Source: Apostichopus japonicus (taxonomy: Eukaryota; Echinodermata; Holothuroidea; Aspidochirotida; Stichopodidae). From it: 64,000 bases of DNA. Below, in pieces: positions 34,161 to 48,293 of this stretch. The stretch is from the NCBI RefSeq assembly GCF_037975245.1, contig NC_092577.1, positions 31,943,398 through 32,007,397 on the forward strand. Direction: 5' to 3'. A model generated the notes under the pieces. It saw only the letters and a list, made by a program, of their open reading frames with translations, searched no databases and was not told the DNA's origin. Positions within the stretch are counted from its first letter, which is position 1, and each line of letters opens with the position of its first letter. Made by a program: the position numbers and the translations under genes.

Positions 34161-36614
34161 TGTGGTCGGCTGGAGACCAAAATCAAAGATAATTATTGAC
34201 AGTTTGCAGGCCGTGGCAGATACAGTGCAGTTCAGGCAACAAAGTACTTTAGAAGTGCTGTTTTGTGATTGATATATGTAAAAAACTCGATGGACAAGTC
34301 ATAAAGGTGGAAAACGGCGACCATAAGCAAAATGCTGCTCTTACAACCAAAAGTTGTATTTCCAAATTATATACTAGTCAAAATATTCCCAAATTAAATA
34401 AAATTATTACAAAAAGAGGGCGGCTGTGAAAAACAAATCTTTCCCAACAAGATAATGGATAGTCCGCGAGCCAAAATGACAATTTGTCAACTCAAAAATA
34501 GCAGAAAGGTGTCATCACTACTATGATTTTGGTAATAGCTCCAGTATACCCACGTGAATTAGACCTGGCTCATATTCATAAATATCACTGCCATTATTAC
34601 TTTAATATAAATTGCATTGAAGAACCAATGGGCTGCTATTAAAGACTTTCCTTACATTAGCAATAAACCATTTTCATTGAAATATGAAAACTGCTAAAAG
34701 GCACATAGAAGATGTCCAAAACGCATGAAATTTGCCCTCTGATGACCCAAAAATTGCAAAATTTCACAGGGGCTGTTGACCCCTACAAGGGTCCAAAAAG
34801 AACATGACCGGAATGGGTGAATGCTTCATTTTGCACTGTTTTGGTATCAGGATTTTGTGACTCAAATAGTACATTCAGTTTTATTATTTGCACACCCTAA
34901 TGGCTGATTCCTGCCTCAGCTCCTGCTTGTATAGTGTCCTAAACAATTTCCAAAGGTATCCAATAGTGATCTTAAAAAAAAACTACTTAATTTCAGAGCT
35001 TTTGACAATTTTGGATGGTAGAATGAGAACTAGGGCAGTAGACCTGCATAGAACGGTCATCAGTAGTGAGCAGTGCTAAAGGATACCAGATGCTCTAGTC
35101 ATGGTAGGGTGAGAGCGCAGTTGTTTTATAAAAAAAAAATATTCACTTCGTCCATGGAATTGATCAAAATCGAACATTCCAAATACAGTAGTTACTAGAC
35201 GCATTAGTCGGCCTAAGTCAGACTAAGCACTCTTAGTCTTAGTTATTGTATGCTCTCACACTTACAATCTAGCTACAGGTAATCTCAATAATGTGATAAA
35301 TTTGTATAATAAAATATAAATTCCACTGGAATCTTCAAACACCATCCTCCAACATGACATTCTCAAAAGTCAGTGTCAGATGAAATTCACCACACATGTA
35401 TTGTCATCAGCTGGAAGCATGCACAAAAGCGATTTGGTCAATAATGAAATGATAGGTAGGCCTACTGATTTGTGTGTACACTAATACTGTATCATATGTT
35501 TTTAAAAATGTGTGTTTAACAAATATATGAACCTTGTCCAATAAAAACACACATCAATGATTATGAATTGGTCGTCATCCCTAGAAGTTAGAACTTGCCC
35601 TCTAAATATTACTGGCAGGACTCAACTGAAGAAGGCTATCTGCATACCACTAGTAGTACTTGACATGTGCAACAGATAGCCTATGACTTCTCCTAATTAA
35701 CTGTTGGCCTAAATTAACAACTGCTGTAACTTGTATTTGTAAGTCTGTGGAAGCTGTAACTTTGCGTAAGTTTAACGTTAACGCCTGGCCCAACTAAAGA
35801 AGGCCTAGCCTATACTGACGTTACACAGTATAGGCCTAGGCCTAGTCTATACATTTATTTACATGAACTTGAAGATCGCAACGTTAGCCAAGTTCCATGA
35901 CGGATTCACCAAACTCCTTTCTCGTGAAAACTGGCGGTACTATGTGTTGATTACATAAAACTAGCAAATTTTGCGGTCGAAATTTTCTTTTTCACTTCAC
36001 GTTACTGTCAGTGTCAGGACCACTTGTTCAGACTCAATATGTTATTGTTATGTACGTTGTCGTAACGTAATCCCAGTTGAGTGCAAATTTTTATTACATG
36101 CCAATTTCCAATACTAGATACAGTTATCTGTTCGAGTTTTGGTTTAGCACGTTGATGGCTAATACCGTACAGAAATGTGGCAAGTTGTTTTTAACGTTGT
36201 TAATATCTAAAAAACCCAATACAGCAGTTTGTCTCGTTCTAAATTCCTTGCGGTAAAAGAAATAACCCATTACTTTCATTTTCATTTTTAGGTCACTCCT
36301 ATTTTGCGCTTCGAACATCTGTGTGTACTGTCATGTCTGTTGTACTTTTAATCTATTTGACCTTTCACCCTCCAGGTTCCTTGATCTATTCATAGTTTGA
36401 TACACCAGACGTTCAGCTCTCAAACCTTAAGTATTATAGAGATTCTAGTAAATAATCGAATACATGTATCTAAAATTTTAAATATTGACATGTATTTTAG
36501 TTTTTAATTTTCTAAATCGCAAAAGATTCGATCCATACATTTTTTGCATTTCAGTCGACGGCTGCGAAAAAGCTACCTTTTCCCAACGCCAACTCACCAA
36601 AGAACCGAAACAAC
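34161..36614. promoter_or_regulatory. Divergent intergenic region between TRAPPC9 and RPN2
   Basis: There are 2,454 bp between the two start codons, so it must hold the TRAPPC9 5' UTR exon or exons (minus) and the RPN2 promoter (plus). Just upstream of the RPN2 ATG a pyrimidine-rich TTTTTTGCATTTCAG ends at 36554. It could be the acceptor of a coding exon whose 5' UTR begins further left. AGGCCT-rich palindromic stretches occur near 35800-35840. No TATA box or transcription start could be assigned. Confidence 0.5.
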
Positions 36615-39600
36615 ATGAATGTCGGTAAGTTAAGACCATAAATATATCAATGCATGGGAGGTTGCATCAAGTTAGTTAACATGGATTGTTAGACAGTGTT
36701 AAATTTAATTACGGGAAAGATAAGAAAGGGTTCAGAACTGTTTCTAGTTAGTAACAATGTATGTAAAAATCATTGTACGTAGTTTCGGTTCTCTGTATAC
36801 ATGTTCTGTGCTGTACAATGCATTACGTCGTACTGTGTAGTGTAACTGGTCCAGGGTGTATGCCACGTGTGATAAGAAGTAACAAGGACAAGTATCGCAG
36901 ATCTAGTACTACTAGTGGTAGCAGCGCAGTCTTTATGATAAGTGCTTCCTGAATTTATACTGTCATTGACAACCAGCACTGCGCAAATTTTTAAGTGAAA
37001 CTTGCGAGAAAGACCCCAACACTGTAACTTCTTAGGCCTTAAAATGTCACTAAGGTGCTCATTAGGTAAGTATGGCTTAAGTATGGCGTAAAGCCCTACA
37101 TAAGTTAATTAGGTTTCAAGACTGAGCTGCAGACCACAACTTCACTCCCAAACTTTCCAATGGTCTATTGTATGGTGTTACTACTATTGGTAATTAATAA
37201 TTTTTAGGCCTAGGCCAAAAATTCAAGTTTACTGGTAAAAACTATGAGACTTCTCACCTTTCAGGATCACTAAGCGAACTCCTCGCAATAACATGCTAAA
37301 TTATCAATGCAAACTCTCTTTTCCCACCACAATAATACTCTATTGTAATCTGAAAGCCATGGTTAATGTAGCCTTTGTTAAGGCGTATCGGCCAATTTTT
37401 CTTTGCTTAATGCGCTGGGTTGATCCTTTATATCCAACACGCTATGAGCAATTCGTTCCTGTGCTTGCACTGGCCTCTACACCTTTCCACGAGTGTAAAA
37501 ACCAATAACAGTGTACGTTCCATCACTTCTTCCATCACACAATTGCATATATACTTAGGCACGTATAATTACGCATTATGTATACCAGGGCAGAGATATG
37601 GCTCTGTACAAGGGATCTCCTGAATAACACACTCATAGGACTTAGTGAGAGGCCGGCTTAGAAACTTTTTGTCTTGAAGATGATGGTTGTAGCTGAGTCG
37701 ACTATTCCAACTGATCAGAAGTGTCACTAATATCGATGTCGCTGGGAACTGAATGAAGTTTGTTTCAAACAAACAGTCTATCTGAATATTCATGCCATAT
37801 CTACTTTTGGAGAGCTCTGATTGGTTTTCAAAACTGTGCCTATTAGGGTTAGGGGTTAACTTTACCCTAAATATATATAGAAACTATTCTTTTGCATCAC
37901 TTCCAGCACTTATATAACTCGTCTGTGATCATATTCTGCTGTTACTTAGTACGCACATGCTGAACACCTAGTTTGCAATGGTACGTTCAACAACGATGAA
38001 CAACGATGAACAACGATGAAGTGACGACCGCTAATGGAATTGATCCCTTATATCATTTAACCTTTCTAAGTTCTTGACAGCAGGGTTGGCATTTTCCCGG
38101 GAAAAACCTGTTTTTCCCACTAAGCGGTAAAAACCAGGTAAAAACCGGGAAAAACTGGTAAAAACCGCCTCCGCCTCGAAAACTATTATTACTTGTCCGT
38201 AATATGCAGGGTCATCAGTAGGCACGATATTGTTTCATGACAGGCATATGTTATTGAATATGGGAGTTTCTTAGCTTCATTTTGAGCTATTTTATCACAA
38301 CCTTATTCTACTTTTTGTGGAAAAAAGAGTATTTTTCATATTTCACATGTATAGTTATTCTGTCACGATCTCTTTAGCAGTATGCATTGCCTATTGCCCA
38401 AACCATTATAGGTCTACACTGGGACACTCACCCCTCCTAAATTCTTCAGGCCTATTATGTGCGCAGACAGTTCATTCAATTAATACAGTAGGCAACAGTC
38501 TATTGAGGTGAACTTCAATCCAGGGGGCTCAATAGAAACTGCTTTGAAACTGTGTAAGGCACATGGGCCCAATTAAAGTATTAAACGCACAATGGCCCTA
38601 TCGAGCCATTCACACAACCCTACTGTTTACCTTGATGCAAACATGGTCCAATTATTATACAACTTCATGCATGAGTGATTAAACACTTTTGAGGTGGACA
38701 GGTGAGGTGATACTGGGCACTTCCTGTGTATAGGCTAACTGAAGAGGCAAGAGTATCAACAACACAGGTTACTGTCGAGATGTTACTTATTCTCAAATTA
38801 GTTGATGTCACAACAGTCACATAGTACAGTGCCTATAAGCAATACAAGCATAGTACAGTGCGAAGTGTGAACAGAGTACAATTTATCTATTTAAAATTAA
38901 TAGTCTAATCAGTAAACTCACAAAGTTATAGATCATGACTGTTCTTTGGATGTAACCCAACCCCCTACCATAAGATGCCATTTTCTTGTAGTTTCTATGC
39001 TCCTCCACAAGTTCCACATGAATTTTAGGAATTCTATATAATTTGAGGTTTTTCCCAGTTTTTCCCACTTATAGGTGGGAAAAACCGGCCAACCCTGCTT
39101 GACAGACAGAGGCAGAAATGTCCAGCCTTATTGGGCAATGAGGTCATTCCTGTTTACAAACTGTCATATATTAACATGTCCTCTCTTTTGTCTGGTCTTT
39201 CATTACCTGTTGAAATGACCTCTTTCCCAGAGAGGAACATTTCATAGACTTTGATATGAAGATTAAATCCCTTTCAAAAGAGCATTGCACAAAACTTACA
39301 GGAGATTGGTATAGCAGATCGGTAGTAGAAATATATAGGTTTAAGATAAGATGTGTGTGATTAATGAGATCGTCTGTCCAGAGTCTGTGAAGCGTATATA
39401 GAATGGGGAGGAAAATATAACAGCCGTAGCATTTTCCTATTTTCATGTAGGGAGGCTCATTAGCGTCGCTGAGTAGACTCATCAGAGTCTATGGTCAATG
39501 AGACTGTGAGAATGTATGTAAGCTTACGACTAAGTTCATGAGAAATGAAATAAAGCAATGTCTTCTTTTAAGAAATGTGCTGTGTTTTGAAAACAATATA

Positions 39601-42600
39601 CTATTAGGGCCTAGAATTTTACGTAGTTTTTCAAAACTTGCTTTTTCCTTGACCGCCCCACAGGGATATTCTTTGCAGTTGCCACTCTGTTGGCGTCGTG
39701 CCTCGCCCTCAGTCCAACAGACACACTCTCTCTGGATGACCAAGCAAGACTTAAACAGCTCTTTGAGCAAGCTATTCCATTCCAATCTGTTGGCCATGCT
39801 CATTATGCCATCCTTGGACTGAGCACTCTAGGAGCCACTATTCCAAAGGCACAGGTAAATAACTAAATTCCCTTTTAATTCATGATGATCAAAGCTACTG
39901 GCTACAGATGGACCTTTACCATAAGTAGTTGAGTTAAGTAGAGCTCTATTTCATCTAAGTTCATTCCATATGCAGGCAATAAATATGATAAAATTTTTCT
40001 TGTAAAAATTTCCGTTCTAACTCTGTTCACATGGGCTTTATTTGATTAATATTTTAATATGTTAGCTGCCAGGCTGCAAAGGTATGACAAGGTAGGGATT
40101 TAACAATAATTGAAGAAAAAACAAATTAAATATTATTCCATCTGATAGATATCTCAAACATCTCTACAACACAACCTCTCAAAAAATACAGTATGTAATT
40201 GTGAGTTATGAATTGATCTTGATATTCCTAAAACAAGTTAAAGTTCTGTCATACCTAGATGCAACTATGTTAAGTGAGTGTTTAGGAATGAGCTAGGACA
40301 GATATGCCAAATGTGTCTTTCTCTTTCTTAATTTATGTTAGCTATTATATAGATTTACCTTGATTTCTTTTCTTATTTCAGGATGCCTGCAGCTATTTGA
40401 AGAGCAACATTGATACAAGTGATATTCAGTCCATTTATCATGCAACATCTGCGGCCAAGGCTCTCGGCAATTGCAAGGTACAGTAAGGAAGGATGTGGTG
40501 GCTAGAGTTGTGGCACCTTTCATAAGTTCTTTGGGAAACAATAACATTACATTAAGAACACATTAGGTTCCATATGGAACTGTCTTTCTCTTCTGTGCAA
40601 ATAGTGCAAAATACATGGCATGTCAAAATGCCTTGATATCCATACCTCATATCAGTCTGCACAGGGTAATGGTCACAAGGTACTTGCTCATTTGCAGGAG
40701 GTTCTGTGCATACATGGTCAATTATACATTTTACTCCAAATTTCTGCACAATTTTTCAATTTTTGGCAATTTGCATCCATTTTCCCCTTTATGTGACAGT
40801 ATATTAAATTGTGTTGTATAGTGTCCTTATATCTTTGAATATGCTGTCTAAGTATAGATCTGAATTGTAGGAGAGGATGGAAAGGGGCATGGGGTGGGGG
40901 AGGGGGGAGGATGGGAGCCTCTCATTGAGATAATGTTGCTAATTTTAGTAAGTTTATGTTGTTGGTACATCTTTTCTCTTAGATCGCTCTTGGTGCTGGA
41001 CAAGAGACACTCACAGCCTCTCTCTCAGAATCGGCAGAAGTTGCTGACCTATTCTTTGCAGTTTCTACACAATCAGCCTTGGGATTACCAAGTAAGTCAT
41101 TTCTATTTCAAGCAAATGTGAGACATGCCACTTTTTCTTCCCCCCCCCCTCCCTACCAGGTTTGGTGGGGGGCCCTACCTGCCCTCCTGCCCATTCACAG
41201 ACACTCTGCTCTCATTTTGGTCACATTAAACCAAGTTCGAATCTGTGTAGGAATTTCTATATTTGACTTTGGAGGTAATCGAAAGAAGCCCTGTGAATTT
41301 TATAGCTTTAGCTCTGTAAGTATAAGTGACAAGAAGACAGGGAAATAAGGTAGACAAAATTCAAAACAGCTTCAGAGAAGTAGAAAGGAAAGGACGACCT
41401 AAGTTCTATATATTGTATCAACTGATATGGACCTTCCCCTTGCCTAACATTTTTCTCAACTTTAGGCTTTCTCCTAAACCATGAAGTGACCGACCAAACA
41501 TTTTTTTTCATTGCAATACTTTTAATGCAGTATACAAACTCAAACAACTGTAAATTTCAAGACTGAAATATTGTTGTTAAGTTTGGTAGATAACTGATAC
41601 TTATATATATATTGAAAGCAACATTGACTCAGTTCAGAACTGTTGTGCAGTTAAGTTTGCTTCTGAAACAAAACTGTCTCATGAATATTTAATTTGCTGT
41701 GATCTTTAAGCTTAATGATTATTCATGAGGTTTTTCCAGTAAATTTCCACTCTTCTGCTGTACATGCTGTATATATGAGCACTGTAAAAGCCTGTTCAGA
41801 CCACATGGCCTGGCACTCCTGATTGTGACTTGTATCCAAGAGCAACATAAAATCATCTCATGTGCTGGATGTTGATTCTTTGATTTCCTAATAAATGATT
41901 TCATATGTAAAGGTATTCATGAGAATTATTTCCTTTCTTGGCTGTCATATCAGTTTTCTGGACCAATATTTATGTTTTTTATTTTTTTTTTATAATCTAT
42001 CCTAAGGGCAAAGGAACTGTGGACTAATCGTAATTAAAAGCCTGAATTATTCATATTATAATTCCTGTCTCTTTTTTCCTCAAGTTAAATCTGCTGACAT
42101 TGTCAAGGCCCTCGATACAGGATTGAAACGTGATGATAGCATATTAGGGTAAGGTGTTGTTCATCTCTCATTTTGCAAATGTATATGTCATTTAGATTAC
42201 ATCCTATTCCGGAAAATTTATTTTAAGCCTTTCAGTATGTTTGCATATTAGGGTTAGGGGTTAACGTTACTCTAAAAATAAAGAAGCTACTCTTTTGCAT
42301 CATTTCAAGCACTTATAGGACTCGTCTGTGATCATATTCTGCTGTTACTTCGTACATACATGCTGAACACCTAGTTTGCAATGGTACGTTCAACAAAAAT
42401 GAACAACGATGAAGTGACGACCACTAATGGAATTGATCCCGTATATCATTTAACCTAAGTTCTAAGTTATTGACAAACAGAGGCAGAAATGTCCAGCCTT
42501 GTTTGGCGATGAGGTCATTCCTGTTTATAAACTGTCATATATTAACATGTCCTCTCTTTTGTCTGGTCTTTCATTATCTGTTGGAATGACCTCTTTCCCA

Positions 42601-45600
42601 GAGAGGAACATTTCATAGACTTTGAGATGAAGATTAAATCCCTTTCATATGAGCATTGCACAAAACTTACAGGAGATTGGTATAGCAGATGAAGCCTTAA
42701 CATATTCCCTCCCCCTTTTTTCCCCTCCCTCCTTGTTTCCTGATTATGTGCATTTAGAGAAAGGGTGGTAAAGTCACTCCATCACAAGTGAACTCTGTTT
42801 ACAGGTATTTCAGCAGTCCCATTTCTTCACATAACTTCGCTATCCAGAAACTTGCTATGTTGCTATTTTATCACATCCGTAATCAAGTGAGTAAGTGTCG
42901 AGAAAGATTTTGTGATCAAACTACAGGAAAAATCCATGTTTTAATTGAGTGAAATTTTGCGATGTTATGGAATCGTGGCGTGAAAGAAATCTTCAGACTG
43001 GATCAAAGTACTAGAACTGGAATTATTGTTTTAAGTTTTCATTGCAGTTAATAGTAATAAAAAGAAAATAGTTTTGTAACTTTGATCTGGGGTTTTCCTC
43101 TCTGCAGTACCAGCTACGCCCTTCATATTGCCTCTCAATTGTCCAAGGAAACCAACGTGGACAAATATTTTGAATTGATCGAAGACATCGTTGCCCAGGC
43201 AGACACTATAGATGACAAATACCTACAAGTAAGTTGCAAGGGAAACAGAACCACCCTGTGCTCTTGCATTTCAGTCAGTTTAAAATTGGTCGTAAGGATT
43301 TTAGGTATTAATCTGAGAGCCCAAGTAGAGGTGCAATAAACAGTAGAGGATCGGTTGGAGCTGCTTTCTAAACATTTGTCCAGCGATTCCAGAGAAGTTT
43401 GAAAGTCCCAAGACAGTGAAAAAATATGCTTTTAAGACTTTCCAAGAGACAGCAAGGTTTTTCTTTGTTTCTCTCCTTTTGTCTCTTTTCTTTTGTCTTT
43501 TTTCTTTTGTTTTCTATTTTTATTCTTTTCTGGGGAGGCACTTGGTCAGACCTTCAATCGTACATTTACCTGTTTGCACAAACAACTTTACTGGTCCTGA
43601 CAACCTTTCCAAAGGAAATTACAGAGTGACTAAGGGATGGCCAGCAGACTGTCAAATTTATTTATTACCTTTAAACTTACCTAAAGGTTTTGAAACCCTT
43701 GACAGACAGAGGCAGAAATGTCCAGCTGTTTTCAGCGATGAGGTCATTTCTGTTTATAAACTGTCATATATTAATGTGTATCCTCTCTTTTGTCTGGTCT
43801 TTCATGAACTATGTGAAATGACCTCTTTCCCGGAGATGGAACAGTTTACTACAGTGCTTTTTCCAGAGAGCATTTTCTCAAAAAGTGTAGCATATTTGTT
43901 ATGTCTGGAGAGCAAGTAACATCTTAAATTTTATTTCCAACGACCTTTCAAGAGAAATTTCAGAGTGACCAAGGGACTGCCATCAAAACTGTCCTAGATT
44001 TATATTTAGTAGATTTTCAATAATTTGATGATGTAAAAGGTTTTAGACTTATTTACAAAACAGAGGCAAACTTGTCCTATCTAGTTTGAAAAACCAGAGT
44101 TGCTCAATGGACGACCAGTAAACACTCTTAAAACTCTGCATTGTAGGCTGACGATTTTTGATTGGTTCGTGGGAATAGTGTGATATTCTTTAGAAAAATT
44201 GGCGTTAAATTAATTTGTAGGAATCGACCATCCGTAGCAGAAATCGGGACCAGTACAGCGTCGTTATCTCACATTTGCAAATGTTTTTACGATTTGTCGG
44301 GGAATGTGATATAAAATTGATTTCTATCCCTCTTTCCTCGTCTCTAGTTCGACAATCTCCAACAAGCGTCCGTATTCGTAACTGGAGCCTATACCCTGGC
44401 AACCAAGGTCAACAAGAAACCCCTGATAACAGATGTAAGTATGATGCATCAGCAGTTTGTTTGCAGAAAACTCCAATGTAGGTGTGATATGTGTTTCTAG
44501 GAGTTTCAAAGTTAGAAGTGACATTTGCATTTTCATATTGGTATTGGACACTTGCTAGTGGAATTTTTTTTTTTTTTTTTCTTATGCCATTGCTGATCTT
44601 GTATTTAAAATATAGTTGGTCTCAAACCAGATTTTTGTGTGGATTTTTGAACATTTTAGAAAATAATCAATACTAACACCGAACAAAGTGCTTGAAGTTC
44701 ATCATCATCAATAATCAGGTAATGAAGAAAATAGTCTCATTTTTCAAAGTTAGAAGTGACATTTGCATGTTCATATTGGCATTGGACACTTGCTAGTGGA
44801 ATGCATGATTTTTTTGGGGGAAATTTATGCCATTGCTGATCTTGTGTATAAAGTATAGTAGGTCTTAAATCAGATTTTTGTGTGGATTTGTGAACATTTT
44901 AGAAAATAATCAATACTAATAGCGACAAAAGTACTTGATGTTCATTAGCGTTAATAATCAGGTAATGAAGACAATAGTCTCATTTATGTCTATCTCTTTT
45001 TCATTTTGTCTGATGAGTAACAATAGTTTTAGAATTCCAGGTATATATAACTCGCTGATATACTTCCACTTGAAGTGTGCGGTAAATTCAAACAAATGCA
45101 ATCTCATTTTGACTGATAAGAAACACCGTAGATTTGGAAATTTTCCAAACATTGTAAGAACATCGTAAGAAACAGCTCTTCTGGAATTTCTAGTTTGTTT
45201 TTCACCACAGTAATATATTTTTCACATCTATAAAGTAATTCATGTTTTTGGGTAAGTGTGATTGATGGATTCCATAGTTTTTCATTACAATGTATTTTTA
45301 TCATCCTAATCTGCAATAGTCCGATAAGATAGTACAGAAAATATTATGAATTGATGGCTATCGTTGATCTTCACAGTTCTAAGATCATTGACAGACAGAG
45401 GCAGAAATGTCCAGCCTTGTTTGGCGATGAGGTCATTCCTGTTTATAAACTGTCATACATAAACATGTCCTCTCTTTTGTCTGGTCTTTCATGAACTATG
45501 TGAAATGGCCTCTTTCCCGGAGATGGAACAACCCCTCTCTTCTAATTCTGACAGTCATTCAAATATTTAATCATGTACTCATTCACATCAAACGTTAATA

Positions 45601-48258
45601 GGGTTATCACAATGCATCGTAGTGTATGGACTAAGATTCCATGAATTCCTCGTGATGTGTGTGTCGTTATTCTCTCTGTATTACTTCAGGAACAAGCAGT
45701 ACAACTTGCCAACTACATCCTCACCAGGAAAGCTACCCAGACGATTCGCAATGCCTACCTGGTTGTTGCTGCGCTTAAATCCTTCTCTGGAAATACGGTA
45801 AGTCAAAGAACACAAGTTACACCCGTATACAGAGACTAATGAGTTATTAGAGCAGTGGCTGGTATTTTAGTATTAAAGTAATACGGGACATCTAGCCACT
45901 TTGCCCAATATTCAGTACATTTGATGTGTGTGATAATCTCAATTCAAAATCTGTTGAAATTTCTGGAAAAAGCTCATTTTGTTTCAAAGATATACACATA
46001 TACACATATTCTGGTATTAATCAATGAATAAATCTGTAGATTTGTTTCGGGATGCTGTAGTCCTTTATTATGATACAATTTCTTGACAATATACCAAACT
46101 GAAACTGAAAGTTAATAAAAAAATATATATATAAGGCATTTATATAGGGACATAACTAAAACGATATTCTGTGGCGCTTTACAAGGAAAAAATGAAACAT
46201 ACAAATGAATATTTTTTGGGCACTGGAGGTTTTCAGGATTTGAATTTTTTGTTTTTATTTTGTCCCTCTCTCTCGTAGTTCCAAGTTCCTGTGGCCTTTT
46301 CCCTGAGCGGGTCCATGGCAATCTCCAAGGAGGACCCATTCGTGAAGGTACGTAATGTCATACGTCAGTTTAAAAGGAAAAGATAAAACCGTTCAAGACA
46401 AGAAAAGAAAATGGTTGACAAGATGCCTTCTCCAAGTTGCCTTCTCAGAGAGTTGTAAAGGGTGGACAGTCACTTTTAGGACTATCATTTCCAAGTTTTG
46501 AGACAATCGCACACACAAAAAATGTTTATGTTTGGACCCTGACAATGAAAAACTAGAAAAATGAAAGGAAACGTTTGTTATATGGAACTTGTGGCTGTTT
46601 TATATTCCCCCCTCCCCTCTCAAAAAATTGCCATGTTACTTTGAATCTGTAGCAAGGATAGATACCATTGGAACTTCTGACAGAATTAATTTGAAAAAGT
46701 TCCCAGTTTTACAAACGATCTTGTGGTGGCCAATTGGCTAAGGCGTCGAGCTCGTGTTCCAATGATTGCTGGTTCGATTCCTGCTTAGTTTATTACTTTG
46801 TGTCCCTAGGCAAGATGCTTTATCTCGCTTGCCTCTCTCAACCCAGGGGTTAAATGGGTACCTGTGAGGTAACTTGTCATTGGGCGCAGTATATAACTGC
46901 TGCCGACTGGAGGGATTGTCTCTGGGACAGGTTATCATTGACCAGGGGTAATATAACGTCTGTAAAGCGCTTTGAGACCTATCGCTGGTATAAAGCGCTA
47001 TATAAAAAGCAAATATTATGATGATTATTATTATTTACCCATGTTCTCAGGTTGGAGTCTCTGACGTTATGAGCAAATCTTTGGGTAAGCTGACCGTGAA
47101 AGCCTCGTCCGTCGTAGGCCGGGAAGACGACGAAACTCTGGCCAGCAATCAAGCATTTGCTGCCACTAAGGATGAGTAAGTATCTGTCCGACACTAACAA
47201 CAACTGTAAAACAGAGCTTTAAAAGTTTCGTTTTGGATTTAATTTGTCTCAATGTAGTGGTACCAACTGTTGAAGGAGTGGTACCTGAAAAAACCTTATC
47301 TTTTCCACCAAAATCACACCAGGAAGGATGAAGTAACATTATATCCTCAACTGAATCAATAAAACATGATGTAAGAATTGTTGGGACACAATTTTCTGTA
47401 TAGGATTAAAGAGTTTGAGAACTAGGAAATCAATATGATGTTGAAAAAAGAAATTACAAACTATTTTAGTAATACTAGGAGATTACTTTGATATGCACCT
47501 TTTTCACTAGATGAAATTTTGTCAAGATGAAAACTTATTGACAGACAGAGGCAGAAATGTCCAGCCTTTTTTCGGCGATGAGGTCATTTCTGTTTATAAA
47601 CTGTCGTACATTAACTCGTCCTCTTTTTTGTCTGGTCTTTCGTGAAACTATCGAAAGAACCTCTTTCCTAAAGAGGAACATTTATTGAAGTGACAGTTGC
47701 AAACTGCAATTAATGTGGCTTAATTAAAAGAACTGGTCAAGTTGCAACACTGATCCACTTAGCAAATACTGACAACTGTAATCTGTTAACAATTGTTTCT
47801 TCATTAAAATCTGGAGGTCGGATTGCAAACTTAAATCCTTCTGATTTGGTAAAAGTTGTTAAAACAAGGCAGTTGTAGTAGTCAACTGCAATGATTATCA
47901 TGTGGGTGTGGTACCCCCTTATTCTCCCCTCCAGGTGGCAATGACACCACCACTGAACATTTGTCACCCCCCCCAATCATCCCCCTCCATCTCAAAATTC
48001 AATGGGTTCAACGTTTGTGTGGAAGTTTTGAAGGTTTTGAAGTTTGTCTCTCTTAAAATACTATGGTAACTGTGAACAAGAAATGACTATACATCTTTGC
48101 ACTTTTAAACATGCAATTTGCTCTTTTATGCGAAGCCTTTTGCCATGCGATTTACCGAATGACTTATTCCCTCCGTCGGATATCTGGATTGGTTTTCCTT
48201 ATGGAAGGATTGGTTCTCTTGAGCTAGGTCAATTCACATTTAGTGTGCATATATATAT

Positions 48259-48293
<35 letters not shown>

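Noticed and set aside
43416..43919. 167-codon plus-strand frame in RPN2 intron 6
   Set aside because: It overlaps a T-rich stretch and the RPN2-intron repeat copy 3; RPN2 exons 6 and 7 join in frame without it.
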